Source: Bacteroidales bacterium
GTDB taxonomy: Bacteria > Bacteroidota > Bacteroidia > Bacteroidales > UBA932
DNA: 64,000 nt
Assembly: GCA_017398125.1 (NCBI GenBank)
Contig: JAFQHE010000062.1
Coordinates: forward strand, 20,855-84,854
Direction: 5' to 3'
Shown: positions 18,318-26,348 of the stretch, one piece after another
Position numbering within the stretch: the stretch's first letter is position 1
Layout of the letters: each line of letters starts with the position of its first letter
Position numbers and translations under genes: made by a program
The notes under the pieces: generated by a model
Databases searched by the model: none
What the model was told of the DNA's origin: nothing
The model's input: only the letters and a program-made list of their open reading frames with translations

Positions 18318-19244
18318 TCAATCTTTATACAATCTTCCCTGACAAGTATTCCTATCCTCCAATCTCTTCTCCAACAATCTTATCAGTTCAGTATTTCTGA
18401 TCAGACCCCATGGCGAGCCATTCACGAACCTTGGCGGAACCTCTCCCGCAAACCTCTCTATATAAAGGTCTTTGCGTAACAATTCAAGGAAGTCCACAAA
18501 AAAATCCATATAACCGTCAAGGGTAAATTCAACAAAATCTTCCCGACAGTTTTCATACTCCCTCTCCATTGCAGTTCCCTTGATTATCTGAAGCTGATGA
18601 AACTTCAAGGTATTCAAAGGCAGCGTATTGATAATCCCAGCCATTCCCATCATATCAGTAATACTCTCCCCGGGCAGGCCGAAGATGAAATGGGCTCCCT
18701 GGAATAGCCCCCTCTGCGCAGTAGCCTCAACTGCCCTACGGGCTGTCTCAAAATCATGACCTCTGTTTATACGTTTAAGGGTACGATCATAGCAGCTCTC
18801 TATGCCATACTCCACAATAACAACCTTCTCCTTTGCAAGGGAGGCCAGATAATCAAGCTTAAACTCATCGATGCAATCGGGTCTCGTTCCGACCACTATT
18901 CCCCTGACCGAAGGATGCGACAAGGCCTCGGAATAGAGCCTCTTCAGCTGGTCAAGCGGAGCATACGTATTTGAATAGGACTGGAAATATGCAAGATAAT
19001 CCGTTGTATTCCTGTACCGCCCCCTGTGAAACTCCATCCCCTCCTCAAGTTGCTGAAGGATAGATTTGTCGGGAGTACTGTAATTGGGATGGAAAGCCGC
19101 ATTGTTGCAATATGTACATCCGCCCACACCCACACGGCCATCCCTGTTGGGACAGGTAAAGCCGGCATCAATTACTATTTTCTGAAGCCGGCATCCATAC
19201 TTCTCCCTGAAATAACCCGTGAATGCGTTATAACGCTTTTCCAT
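18318..19244 (-). CDS. YhcC-type radical SAM protein (TIGR01212-like)
   Basis: A 308-residue radical SAM enzyme of the YhcC/Elp3-like group. The cluster cysteines are in FTCPNRDG and GGCTYCNN, the wide CX(n)CX2C spacing typical of this subfamily and unlike the standard CX3CX2C. Other family segments are GTRPDCID, EYGIESCYDRTLKRINRGHD and HFIFGLPGES. The reaction is not established for the family. It is separated from guaB by about 90 bp and from the YhcH-like gene by 14 bp, and it is probably co-transcribed with the latter. Confidence 0.9.
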   Translation of the reverse strand: MEKRYNAFTGYFREKYGCRLQKIVIDAGFTCPNRDGRVGVGGCTYCNNAAFHPNYSTPDKSILQQLEEGMEFHRGRYRNTTDYLAYFQSYSNTYAPLDQLKRLYSEALSHPSVRGIVVGTRPDCIDEFKLDYLASLAKEKVVIVEYGIESCYDRTLKRINRGHDFETARRAVEATAQRGLFQGAHFIFGLPGESITDMMGMAGIINTLPLNTLKFHQLQIIKGTAMEREYENCREDFVEFTLDGYMDFFVDFLELLRKDLYIERFAGEVPPRFVNGSPWGLIRNTELIRLLEKRLEDRNTCQGRLYKD

Positions 19245-19258
19245 ACCTGAAAGCGGGT

Positions 19259-19744
19259 CTAATTATTCAAAAAGCTCTCCTTAGGCCTTTCGACCATAAC
19301 CTTAAAAACAGCTTTCTTCACACTTCCCTCTCCAATAAGAGGAGCATGCGCATCTGCCGGAAAAATTATAGCAAGGTTATTGGCGCCAAGACTTACAAAA
19401 TTCTCAGGTTCATCATCACTTAGGAATGCAATATCATCCTCCTCCTTATACTTCACATTGAGGCCATGCTCATTGCAAAGAGCCCTGTCCTTGATGCCAA
19501 TGGTCTCCACCCCCTCAAGCACCACATGAATATCGATATATGAATCATGAACCTCAAGAGGAGCATCCTCATACCCCTTCAACGGCCCGTTAAAAATTGT
19601 ACAATATACATTCTTGCCGTCTATCTCATGCTTTCCCTCCTCCAAATCAAGAAGATTGCCTTTACGGACAAACTCATACACCTTGTCAAATCCCGGAACA
19701 AGGGTCTTATATTTTTCAAAACTTTTAACTGAATCTAATATCAT
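19259..19744 (-). CDS. YhcH/YjgK/YiaL (EbgC-like, DUF386) family protein
   Basis: A 161-residue cupin-like protein of the YhcH/EbgC family, associated in other bacteria with sugar or sialic-acid catabolism. The open frame extends to 19777, but ATG at 19744 (MILDSVKSFEKYKTL) matches the family N-terminus. A -7-like box (TATCTTTG) lies just upstream of it. Family motifs HEIDGKNVYC, EVHDSYIDIHVVLEG and FPADAHAP supply the conserved metal-coordinating His and Asp residues. The next gene downstream is a YhcC-type radical SAM gene. No sialic-acid genes are present in the window. Confidence 0.87.
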   Translation of the reverse strand: MILDSVKSFEKYKTLVPGFDKVYEFVRKGNLLDLEEGKHEIDGKNVYCTIFNGPLKGYEDAPLEVHDSYIDIHVVLEGVETIGIKDRALCNEHGLNVKYKEEDDIAFLSDDEPENFVSLGANNLAIIFPADAHAPLIGEGSVKKAVFKVMVERPKESFLNN

Positions 19745-19755
19745 CTTTTTTATTG

Positions 19756-19763
19756 CAAAGATA
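19756..19763 (-). promoter_or_regulatory. -7 box (TAnnTTTG) upstream of the YhcH-like gene
   Basis: TATCTTTG on the minus strand, 11 nt before the chosen ATG. No -33 box stands at the right distance. If it is used, the leader would be only a few nucleotides. Confidence 0.4.
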
Positions 19764-19784
19764 CTATAAATCCACAAAATATTA

Positions 19785-19815
19785 TTGATTCTCTGCCAAC
19801 AAATAATTATCTTTG
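19785..19815 (+). promoter_or_regulatory. Promoter of the NlpC/P60-epimerase operon
   Basis: TTG (19785-19787), 20 nt, then TATCTTTG (19808-19815). This is the Bacteroidota -33/-7 pattern, 36 nt before the start codon and divergent from the YhcH-like gene. Confidence 0.65.
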
Positions 19816-19851
19816 CAAGATATTAGGTTAAAAAACATTAATTCAACCCAA

Positions 19852-21075
19852 ATGAAAAAAATACTACTACTTACATCTATGGCAGCAGCTGTATTGGCAG
19901 GATGCTGCAACAATCAGCAGGATGCTACCATTGAGAAGTTCAATGATATCAAAAAAGGAGTAAAAGCAGTACATGCTCCCGACAGCCGTTCAAAGACATT
20001 TGATGTAAACCTGGAGAAAGAGGGGGATAAATATATTTTGCGTGGTGTAACAACCCAGCAGCAGGCAAAAGATTCATTGGCGCATGCATTGAAGGCTGCA
20101 AACATCCAGTTTGAGGATAGTCTTTTCATGTTACCATGTGCAAAACTCGGAGAGAAGACCTATGCTGTGTCAACCCAGTCTGTAATCAACTTCCGTACAG
20201 GCGGCAAATATAGTGCGGAGTCCGCAACTCAAGTAATGATGGGCACACCGCTAAGACTTCTTGAGAAGAATGACAATGGCTGGACACGCGCAATTACTCC
20301 AGAAGGCTACATTGCATGGGTTACCAATGCCAGCTATCAGGAGATGACAAAAGAGGAGCTTGATGCATACAAGGCAAAAGACAAAGTGATTGTAACTACA
20401 AAATATACTACCATTTATGAGGACAACAGCGACAAGAGCCAGATGGTAAGTGATGCTGTATGGGGCAATATCCTTATTGATTTGGGTAACGCAGGCATCT
20501 ACTGGAGAAAAGTTGCAATTGCCGACGGAAGAACAGGCTACATTCCTCAGAGAGATGTTACAAACTTCGAAAAATGGCTTGACAGCCGCAACCCTACCGC
20601 CGAGAACATTATCGCCACAGCAAAACAGTTTATCGGTGTTCCATATATGTGGGGTGGCACATCAATCAAGGCTGTTGACTGCAGTGGATTTACAAAATCA
20701 ACATATTTCCTAAATGGTCTTGTTCTTGCAAGAGATGCTTCGCAGCAGTGCCACACAGGTGACAATGTAGACATCTCAAAATATGTAAATGACAGCACAT
20801 ATACAGTTGAGGCCCTTTCAAACCTCAAAAAGGGAGACCTTATCTTCTTCGGTTCAAAAGCTACTCCAGAGAAGAAAGAGAGAGTTACCCACGTTGGTAT
20901 TTATATTGAGAACGGTATCTTCATCCACTCAGCCGGCAAAGTAAGGATCAACTCACTCATCCCGTCAGATGACAATTACTACAGCGGTTCAAAGAGACTT
21001 CTCAGAGCGTGCAGAATCATCGGTAACCAGGATATGGGTAAGGAGATATACTCAATTGAAAAACTATACAAGTAA
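19852..21075 (+). CDS. NlpC/P60 peptidoglycan endopeptidase lipoprotein with SH3 domains
   Basis: Cleaves between D-gamma-Glu and the diamino acid of peptidoglycan stem peptides (YkfC/dipeptidyl-peptidase VI type, by family). It has 407 residues from ATG 19852. Upstream in-frame codons reach 19813, but they overlap the -7 box, and MKKILLLTSMAAAVLAGC is an ideal lipoprotein signal. Two bacterial SH3 domains span roughly residues 100-245. The C40 domain holds C277 (AVDCSGF), H347 (THVGIYIEN) and H359 (FIHSAGK). A dipeptide epimerase gene follows by 26 bp. This pairing recalls the B. subtilis ykf murein-peptide operon. Confidence 0.92.
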   Translation: MKKILLLTSMAAAVLAGCCNNQQDATIEKFNDIKKGVKAVHAPDSRSKTFDVNLEKEGDKYILRGVTTQQQAKDSLAHALKAANIQFEDSLFMLPCAKLGEKTYAVSTQSVINFRTGGKYSAESATQVMMGTPLRLLEKNDNGWTRAITPEGYIAWVTNASYQEMTKEELDAYKAKDKVIVTTKYTTIYEDNSDKSQMVSDAVWGNILIDLGNAGIYWRKVAIADGRTGYIPQRDVTNFEKWLDSRNPTAENIIATAKQFIGVPYMWGGTSIKAVDCSGFTKSTYFLNGLVLARDASQQCHTGDNVDISKYVNDSTYTVEALSNLKKGDLIFFGSKATPEKKERVTHVGIYIENGIFIHSAGKVRINSLIPSDDNYYSGSKRLLRACRIIGNQDMGKEIYSIEKLYK

Positions 21076-21101
21076 TTTTATAACCGAAAAACATAAACAG
21101 A

Positions 21102-22241
21102 ATGACAACAAGACGTAACTTTCTGAAATCAGCGGGTATGCTTACAGCTGCAGCGGCACTGTTCAACCCTGCAACAATTTTTGCACAGAAGGGTGTAAAG
21201 AAATCAGGCGGAAGCAAGAAAATGGAGCTATCTTTTGTTCCATTTGATGCACAGATGAGACACGCCTTCGCCATTGCAACATCTGTAAGAACCACAACTC
21301 CTATTGTACTTACCCAAATCACATATGATGGAGTAACCGGATATGGTGAGGCAGCCATGCCTCCATACTTGGGAGAGACTCAGGCTTCGGTTATAGAGTT
21401 CTTGAAAAAGGTAGACCTAAGCAAGTTCAGTTCACCTTTTCTTATTGACGACATCATGAAATATGTCGACAGCATTGCAATCAACAACACAGCGGCAAAG
21501 GCTGCAGTTGATATTGCACTGCATGACCTTGTAGGAAAACTTATGGGACAGCCTTGGTGGAAAATCTGGGGATTTGACCCTACAGTATGTCCTAACACCT
21601 CATTTACAGTAGGTTTTGATACTGAGGAAGTTGTAAAGGAGAAGACAAAAGAGGCATCTCCATACAAAGTGATCAAAGTAAAGTTGGGAAGGGACGAGGC
21701 TACAGACAAGATGATGATCAATACAATCCGTTCAGTTACAGATACAGTTATCTGCGTTGACGCAAACCAGGGCTGGAAAGACAAACACTATGCTTTGGAT
21801 ATGATCCACTGGTTGAATGAGCGCAATGTGAAGATGATTGAGCAGCCGATGTCAAAATATCTTTTGGACGAGACTGCATGGTTGACAGAGAACAGCCCGC
21901 TTCCTATCTATGCTGACGAGGCCTGCCAGAGACTTGTGGATATCCAGAAACTTAAAGGTGCATATACCGGTATCAATATCAAACTTATGAAATGTACCGG
22001 TATGAGAGAGGCTCGCGAGATGGTTTCATTGGCAGAGGCTTTGAACATGAAACTTATGATTGGCTGTATGACCGAGACTTCATGCGCTATCTCGGCAGCC
22101 GCACAGCTTGCTCCTAAGATGGAGTGGGCAGACCTTGACGGCAACCTTCTAATCAAGAATGACTGCTACTCAGGTATGACAATCGTGGACGGCAAGATTA
22201 CATTGAACGACAAACCAGGTATCGGTATCGAAAAACTATAA
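21102..22241 (+). CDS. L-Ala-D/L-Glu (dipeptide) epimerase with Tat signal
   Basis: Enolase-superfamily epimerase of the muconate-lactonising subgroup, 379 residues. Active-site residues are all visible: K192 and K194 (IKVKLG), D220 (VDANQGW), E247 (IEQP), D272/E273 (ADEAC) and K294/K297 (IKLMK). By family it interconverts L-Ala-D-Glu and L-Ala-L-Glu released from murein peptides. The N-terminus TTRRNFLKSAG, then an Ala-rich core and FAQ, is a Tat-type signal, so export to the periplasm is predicted. Well-known homologues such as YcjG and YkfB are cytoplasmic. It lies 26 bp after the NlpC/P60 gene, whose product would supply the dipeptide. Confidence 0.88.
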   Translation: MTTRRNFLKSAGMLTAAAALFNPATIFAQKGVKKSGGSKKMELSFVPFDAQMRHAFAIATSVRTTTPIVLTQITYDGVTGYGEAAMPPYLGETQASVIEFLKKVDLSKFSSPFLIDDIMKYVDSIAINNTAAKAAVDIALHDLVGKLMGQPWWKIWGFDPTVCPNTSFTVGFDTEEVVKEKTKEASPYKVIKVKLGRDEATDKMMINTIRSVTDTVICVDANQGWKDKHYALDMIHWLNERNVKMIEQPMSKYLLDETAWLTENSPLPIYADEACQRLVDIQKLKGAYTGINIKLMKCTGMREAREMVSLAEALNMKLMIGCMTETSCAISAAAQLAPKMEWADLDGNLLIKNDCYSGMTIVDGKITLNDKPGIGIEKL

Positions 22242-22272
22242 TCAATATTGAACCATTTAAAACCATATAAAG

Positions 22273-22545
22273 ATGGCAAATCTTAGAACAATTAAAAAAG
22301 ACGTTATCTATTTGATTAACGAAGTTATCTCTGACTGCTGGGTATTCATGTACCTTAACGGAGAGAAGAATCAGGAAGAGGCAAAAAATATCATTACAGA
22401 TGCCATTGCTCTTGGTGACAACCTTTTTGACCAGATCAACCACTACCCTAAAGAGGGTACAAAAGAGCACTTCAAACAGATCAATGCAAAACTTCTTTCG
22501 GAGGTTGATGCATTGTTCAAGAGAATCAGTGCTTTGGCAAAATAG
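22273..22545 (+). CDS. Small helical protein of unknown function
   Basis: A 90-residue, soluble, almost entirely helical protein (predicted by eye from an alternating hydrophobic pattern) without signal peptide or known motif. It starts 31 bp after the epimerase and is followed by a strong terminator, so it is the last gene of the NlpC/P60-epimerase operon. Codon use matches its neighbours. The sequence contains ISDCWVFMYLNGEKNQEEA and ends in KRISALAK. I do not recognise a family. Position suggests, but does not prove, a link to cell-wall peptide processing. Confidence 0.7.
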   Translation: MANLRTIKKDVIYLINEVISDCWVFMYLNGEKNQEEAKNIITDAIALGDNLFDQINHYPKEGTKEHFKQINAKLLSEVDALFKRISALAK

Positions 22546-22567
22546 ATTGCGGCAGCAACAATTTGAG

Positions 22568-22597
22568 GAGTCCGGTACAAGCCGGGCTCTTTTTATT
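22568..22597 (+). terminator. Terminator of the NlpC/P60-epimerase operon
   Basis: GAGTCCGG (22568-22575) pairs with CCGGGCTC (22582-22589) with one G-U pair, followed by TTTTT. Confidence 0.87.
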
Positions 22598-22636
22598 ATT
22601 AACTGGAGACTTCACAACAATTAGGGCCCGACGAAG

Positions 22637-23263
22637 ATGGGATTACTGGGTAAAGAGATAAAGCATCCACTGCTTGGAATTGTTCACTACACAAAAAGGA
22701 GAGGCAGCAAGTGCATACGTGTATCTGTAACACGCAATGGCAGAGTCCGTGTAACCCTTCCACTCTTCACATCATTTGCCACAGCCATTGGATTTGTAGA
22801 AAAGAACTCGACTAAAATAATGGCAACTCTTGAGAGAATCACCAGACAGGAGGCATCAAGGATCTCGATCAGCGACATTGAAACCGGCGGACTTGAGCAG
22901 ATACGCCAGAGGGCGCGGAGCACTCTTCCAGAGAGATTAAAGGAGCTGTCGGGAAGAATGAATGAGAGATTTATAATAACGGATAGCGCAGGCAGATGTA
23001 TAGAAAAGCCATTCACATACAAAAGGGTAGCCATAAAAAATAACCGAAGCAACTGGGGAAGCTGTTCAACTGCAGGCAATATCAATCTTAACATGCACCT
23101 TATAAGCCTTCCCGACAAATTGAGAGATTTTGTAATCCTGCACGAGTTGTGCCACCTTGTCCACCCCAACCACGGGAAAGAGTTCCACAACCTGCTTGAC
23201 AAAGCATGTGGCGGAATGGAAAAAGAGTATTCAAAAGAGCTCCGCAAGTACCGCCTGAACTGA
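22637..23263 (+). CDS. YgjP-like (DUF45) zinc metallopeptidase
   Basis: A 208-residue protein of the M48-related YgjP/WLM-like DUF45 family. The zinc motif HELCH is at residues 169-173, followed by LVHPNHGKEFH, which supplies the third ligand. The family signature NRSNWGSCS is at about residue 135. It has no signal peptide, so it is probably cytoplasmic. The substrate is unknown for the family. It stands between the epimerase-operon terminator and rpsO and appears monocistronic. Confidence 0.87.
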   Translation: MGLLGKEIKHPLLGIVHYTKRRGSKCIRVSVTRNGRVRVTLPLFTSFATAIGFVEKNSTKIMATLERITRQEASRISISDIETGGLEQIRQRARSTLPERLKELSGRMNERFIITDSAGRCIEKPFTYKRVAIKNNRSNWGSCSTAGNINLNMHLISLPDKLRDFVILHELCHLVHPNHGKEFHNLLDKACGGMEKEYSKELRKYRLN

Positions 23264-23310
23264 CGAGGAGGGAGTTAAATTTATAATATTCAAAATATTT
23301 CAAGTAAAAG

Positions 23311-23340
23311 TTGCAGGATAATAAATTTTGACTACCTTTG
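23311..23340 (+). promoter_or_regulatory. rpsO promoter
   Basis: TTG (23311-23313), 19 nt, then TACCTTTG (23333-23340). This is a full match to the Bacteroidota consensus. It shows that the ATG-like codon at 23328 cannot be the rpsO start. Confidence 0.75.
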
Positions 23341-23381
23341 CAGTCCCTATTTTGGAACAGAATAATTTAATAATCTTAGCA

Positions 23382-23657
23382 ATGGCAGAGTATTTATCAC
23401 CTGACAAAAAGCAAGAGATTTTCGGTCAATACGGAAAGTCTAATACAGACACCGGCTCAGCAGAGAGTCAAGTTGCTTTATTTTCCTACCGTATCGCTCA
23501 TTTGACAGCGCATCTTAAAAACAACAAGAAAGATTACAACACTCAGAGATCACTTTTGAGACTTGTTGGTAAAAGACGTCGTTTGTTGGATTACCTTAAA
23601 GCAAGGGATATTGAGAGATACAGAAATATTGTGAAGGCACTTAACCTTCGTAAATAA
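23382..23657 (+). CDS. rpsO: Ribosomal protein uS15
   Basis: Binds 16S rRNA early in small-subunit assembly. It has 91 residues from ATG 23382 (MAEYLSPDKKQEIFGQYG), the normal uS15 length (about 89). The longer open frame from 23328 would begin upstream of the transcription start and is rejected. The conserved segments DTGSAESQVALFSYRI and HLKNNKKDYNTQRSLLRLVGKRRRLLDYL are present. It is followed by a strong terminator and then pnp, the same rpsO-pnp order as in E. coli, but here with an independent pnp promoter. Confidence 0.98.
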   Translation: MAEYLSPDKKQEIFGQYGKSNTDTGSAESQVALFSYRIAHLTAHLKNNKKDYNTQRSLLRLVGKRRRLLDYLKARDIERYRNIVKALNLRK

Positions 23658-23673
23658 TACAAACGGAAAGAGA

Positions 23674-23711
23674 GAAGAGGTGGTAAATTGTTACCGCCTC
23701 TTCTTTTTTTA
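23674..23711 (+). terminator. rpsO terminator
   Basis: A 13-bp stem (23674-23686 with 23691-23703, one G-U pair) with a 4-nt loop, followed by seven T residues. Confidence 0.92.
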
Positions 23712-23752
23712 TAATAATTGCAAATAAAATGAAGCAATCGCGTAACTTTTTG

Positions 23753-23760
23753 TATCTTTG
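23753..23760 (+). promoter_or_regulatory. pnp -7 promoter box
   Basis: TATCTTTG between the rpsO terminator and the structured pnp leader. No good -33 box is found 19-21 nt upstream. Confidence 0.55.
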
Positions 23761-23782
23761 CGAGATATTATAAATAATTATA

Positions 23783-23870
23783 CCCTGTTTGCCAACAAAG
23801 GTAGCTCGCGGCAGACAGCGGTGATGTTAGAGTTAATTAAAACTCCCGTAGGGGGAGGCGAGTTACATTA
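23783..23870 (+). promoter_or_regulatory. pnp leader: candidate H-type pseudoknot
   Basis: Stem 1 pairs CTGTTTGCC (23785-23793) with GGCAGACAG (23810-23818), nine pairs including one G-U. Its loop contains TAGCTCGC (23802-23809), which is complementary over eight pairs (one G-U) to GCGAGTTA (23858-23865), thirteen bases before the pnp ATG. The two stems abut without a gap and can stack. The 39-nt crossing loop contains a further hairpin, CTCCC/GGGAG (23843-23847 with 23853-23857). Folding would bury the region next to the ribosome-binding site, so control of pnp translation is plausible. I know of no matching Rfam family and could not search. Confidence 0.5.
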
Positions 23871-23878
23871 AAGATATA

Positions 23879-26152
23879 ATGAACATAGTAAAAAAATCCA
23901 TCCAACTGAATGATGGAAGAATAATTGAGATTGAAACCGGCAAATTGGCCAAACAGGCAGATGGTTCTGTTGTTGTAAAGATGGGCAATACAATGTTGCT
24001 TGCAGCAGTTACCTGCGCCAAAGATGCAAAAGAGGATGTTGACTTTATGCCTTTGCAGGTAGATTACAAAGAGAAATTTGCTGCAGCCGGAAGATTCCCT
24101 GGCGGATTCATGAAGAGAGAGGGCAGAGCCTCAGATGCTGAGATTCTTGTTGCACGTTTGATTGACCGTGCTTTGAGACCGCTTTTCCCAGATGATTTCC
24201 ATGCAGAAGTTTTTGTTACAGTAAACCTAATCTCCGCAGATAAGGAGATTATGCCTGATGCATTGGCAGGTTTGGCCGCATCTGCAGCGATCGCAGTGAG
24301 CGACATTCCTTTCGGAGGACCTATTTCTGAGGTTAGAGTTGCAAGAATAAACGGTGAGTTCTGCATCAACCCTACATTCTCTGAACTTGAGAAGGCAGAT
24401 CTTGACATTATGGTTGCCGCAACAATTGACAACATCATGATGGTTGAGGGAGAGATGAAAGAGGTAAGCGAAGCTGTTATGCTTGATGCCATCAAATTTG
24501 CCCATGAAGCAATCAAGGTTCAGTGCCAGGCACAGTTGGAGCTTATGGCAGAGGTTGGAAAGACAGAGAAGAGAACATATTGCCATGAGAAAAATGACGA
24601 AGAGCTAAAAGAGGCTTGCCATAAATATTGCTACGACAAATGCTACGCAATTGCCAAAAGCGGCACTTCAAAACATGAAAGAGGTGATGCATTTGCAGCA
24701 CTTGAGGAGGAGTTCCTTGCTACACTTCCAGAGGAGGAGCAGGAGGAGAAAGCTGCATTGGTTGCACGTTACTTCCATGCAGTTGAGAAAGAGGCTATGC
24801 GTAATATGATCCTTGATGAAGGTGTAAGACTTGACGGCAGAACTACCACACAAATCCGCCCTATATGGTGCGAGGTTGACTATCTTCCATGTGCTCACGG
24901 CTCTGCAATCTTCACACGTGGTGAGACCCAGTCTTTGACAACAGTTACCCTTGGTACCAAACTTGACATGAAAGAGACAGACGAGGTATTGGTACAAAAG
25001 ACCGAGCCTTTCGTTCTTCACTACAACTTCCCTCCATTCTCAACAGGAGAGGCAAAGGCACAAAGAGGTGTCGGAAGACGCGAGATCGGCCATGGCAACT
25101 TGGCATTCAGAGCCCTAAAACCAATGGTGCCTACCGGAGAAGAGAATCCTTATGCAGTTCGCGTAGTATCAGATATTCTTGAATCAAACGGCTCATCATC
25201 AATGGCTACAGTTTGTGCCGGCACATTGGCACTTATGGATGCCGGTATCCAGATAAAGAAACCTGTTTCAGGTATTGCAATGGGTCTTATCTCTGATTCC
25301 AAGAGTGGCAGATATGCTGTATTGTCTGACATTTTGGGTGATGAGGACCACTTGGGAGATATGGACTTCAAGGTTACAGGTACCAAAGACGGTATTACAG
25401 CAACCCAGATGGACATTAAAGTTGACGGCTTGTCATACCAGGTGTTGGAGCAGGCTCTTGAGCAGGCTCGCCAAGGCAGAATGCATATTATGGGCGAGAT
25501 GATGAAGTGCATTGATGCTCCACGTCCTGACCTTAAGCCATACGCTCCAAGAATCGTTCAGATTACAGTTCCAGGTGAGTTCATTGGTGCAATCATCGGT
25601 AAAGGCGGTGAGGTTATCCAGAACATCCAGAAGACTACAGGTACAACAATTACAATTACCGAGCAGCAGAATGAAAACAACGAGGCTGTAGGTGTTGTAG
25701 ACATCTTTGGAGAGAACAAGGAGGGAATGGATGCCGCCCTTAACTGGATCAAGGGTATCGTTACAGTTCCTGAGGTTGGTGAGATCTACAAAGGTAAAGT
25801 TGTTTCAATTCTTGAGTTTGGAGCATTCGTTCAAATTCTTCCTGGCAAAGAGGGATTGTTGCATATCTCAGAGATTGACTGGAAGAAGACCGAGAAGGTT
25901 GAGGATGTCCTTAAGATTGGCGACGAAGTGGAGGTTAAACTTCTTGAAATCGATGGCAAGACCGGCAAGATGAGACTTTCACGCAAGGCTCTTATGGAGA
26001 AACCTGAAGGTTACGTTGAACCAGTTCGCAGACCACGACCTGAGGGAAAAGATGACCGCAAGGGAGGAAATGACAGAAGAGGCGGAAAGTTCAACAAGGA
26101 TGAGAGACGTCCCAACAGAAACGAGAACCGCAAAGAGGAGAGCGCAGAGTAG
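23879..26152 (+). CDS. pnp: Polyribonucleotide nucleotidyltransferase (PNPase)
   Basis: Phosphorolytic 3'-5' exoribonuclease, 757 residues. Two RNase PH-like domains flank a helical linker. The active half has the [23 protein letters not shown] segment (about residues 395-420) and D-rich catalytic loops including [17 protein letters not shown]. The KH domain (about 555-615) carries the loop G574-K-G-G577. The S1 domain (about 635-705) starts at [19 protein letters not shown] basic tail rich in Arg, Lys, Gly and Asn follows from about residue 715, as is common in Bacteroidota. Transcribed from its own promoter through a long structured leader, so autoregulation is possible. Confidence 0.98.
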   Translation: MNIVKKSIQLNDGRIIEIETGKLAKQADGSVVVKMGNTMLLAAVTCAKDAKEDVDFMPLQVDYKEKFAAAGRFPGGFMKREGRASDAEILVARLIDRALRPLFPDDFHAEVFVTVNLISADKEIMPDALAGLAASAAIAVSDIPFGGPISEVRVARINGEFCINPTFSELEKADLDIMVAATIDNIMMVEGEMKEVSEAVMLDAIKFAHEAIKVQCQAQLELMAEVGKTEKRTYCHEKNDEELKEACHKYCYDKCYAIAKSGTSKHERGDAFAALEEEFLATLPEEEQEEKAALVARYFHAVEKEAMRNMILDEGVRLDGRTTTQIRPIWCEVDYLPCAHGSAIFTRGETQSLTTVTLGTKLDMKETDEVLVQKTEPFVLHYNFPPFSTGEAKAQRGVGRREIGHGNLAFRALKPMVPTGEENPYAVRVVSDILESNGSSSMATVCAGTLALMDAGIQIKKPVSGIAMGLISDSKSGRYAVLSDILGDEDHLGDMDFKVTGTKDGITATQMDIKVDGLSYQVLEQALEQARQGRMHIMGEMMKCIDAPRPDLKPYAPRIVQITVPGEFIGAIIGKGGEVIQNIQKTTGTTITITEQQNENNEAVGVVDIFGENKEGMDAALNWIKGIVTVPEVGEIYKGKVVSILEFGAFVQILPGKEGLLHISEIDWKKTEKVEDVLKIGDEVEVKLLEIDGKTGKMRLSRKALMEKPEGYVEPVRRPRPEGKDDRKGGNDRRGGKFNKDERRPNRNENRKEESAE

Positions 26153-26173
26153 TCTCCTCTGACACAATAGAAC

Positions 26174-26257
26174 GGCTGACGCAAAAGTCACCCATGAATA
26201 GCAAATCCCTGTTAGAGCATATTCTGACAGGGATTTTCTGTTTAATAGAAAAGCTTT
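26174..26257 (+). repeat. Dispersed hairpin repeat, copy A (3' of pnp)
   Basis: About 84 nt, clearly related to 28304-28386. The core is a 13-bp hairpin, AATCCCTGTTAGA (26204-26216) with TCTGACAGGGATT (26223-26235), one G-U pair and a 6-nt loop. It is followed by TTTTCTGTTTAAT, so it may also serve as the pnp terminator. Confidence 0.6.
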
Positions 26258-26283
26258 AAAGCTCCATCCATACCTTAGTGTAA

Positions 26284-26321
26284 TAAAAAAGGGCGGCCTG
26301 AAACTGGAGCCACCCCTTTAT
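26284..26321 (-). terminator. glyA terminator
   Basis: On the minus strand AAAGGGGTGGC pairs with GCCGCCCTTT (one bulged G, one G-U pair) and is followed by a T run. It lies 28 bp after the glyA stop. Confidence 0.82.
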
Positions 26322-26348
26322 TGTAATTTATCTCTGGCGCACTGTTTT

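Noticed and set aside
23328..23381. Longer N-terminus for uS15
   Set aside because: The extra codons overlap the -7 box TACCTTTG, so they precede the transcription start and are not part of the conserved protein.
23783..23870. HDV-like self-cleaving ribozyme in the pnp leader
   Set aside because: Stem order partly resembles the HDV fold, but the essential P3 stem-loop between the two first strands is missing, and no conserved catalytic C context is visible.
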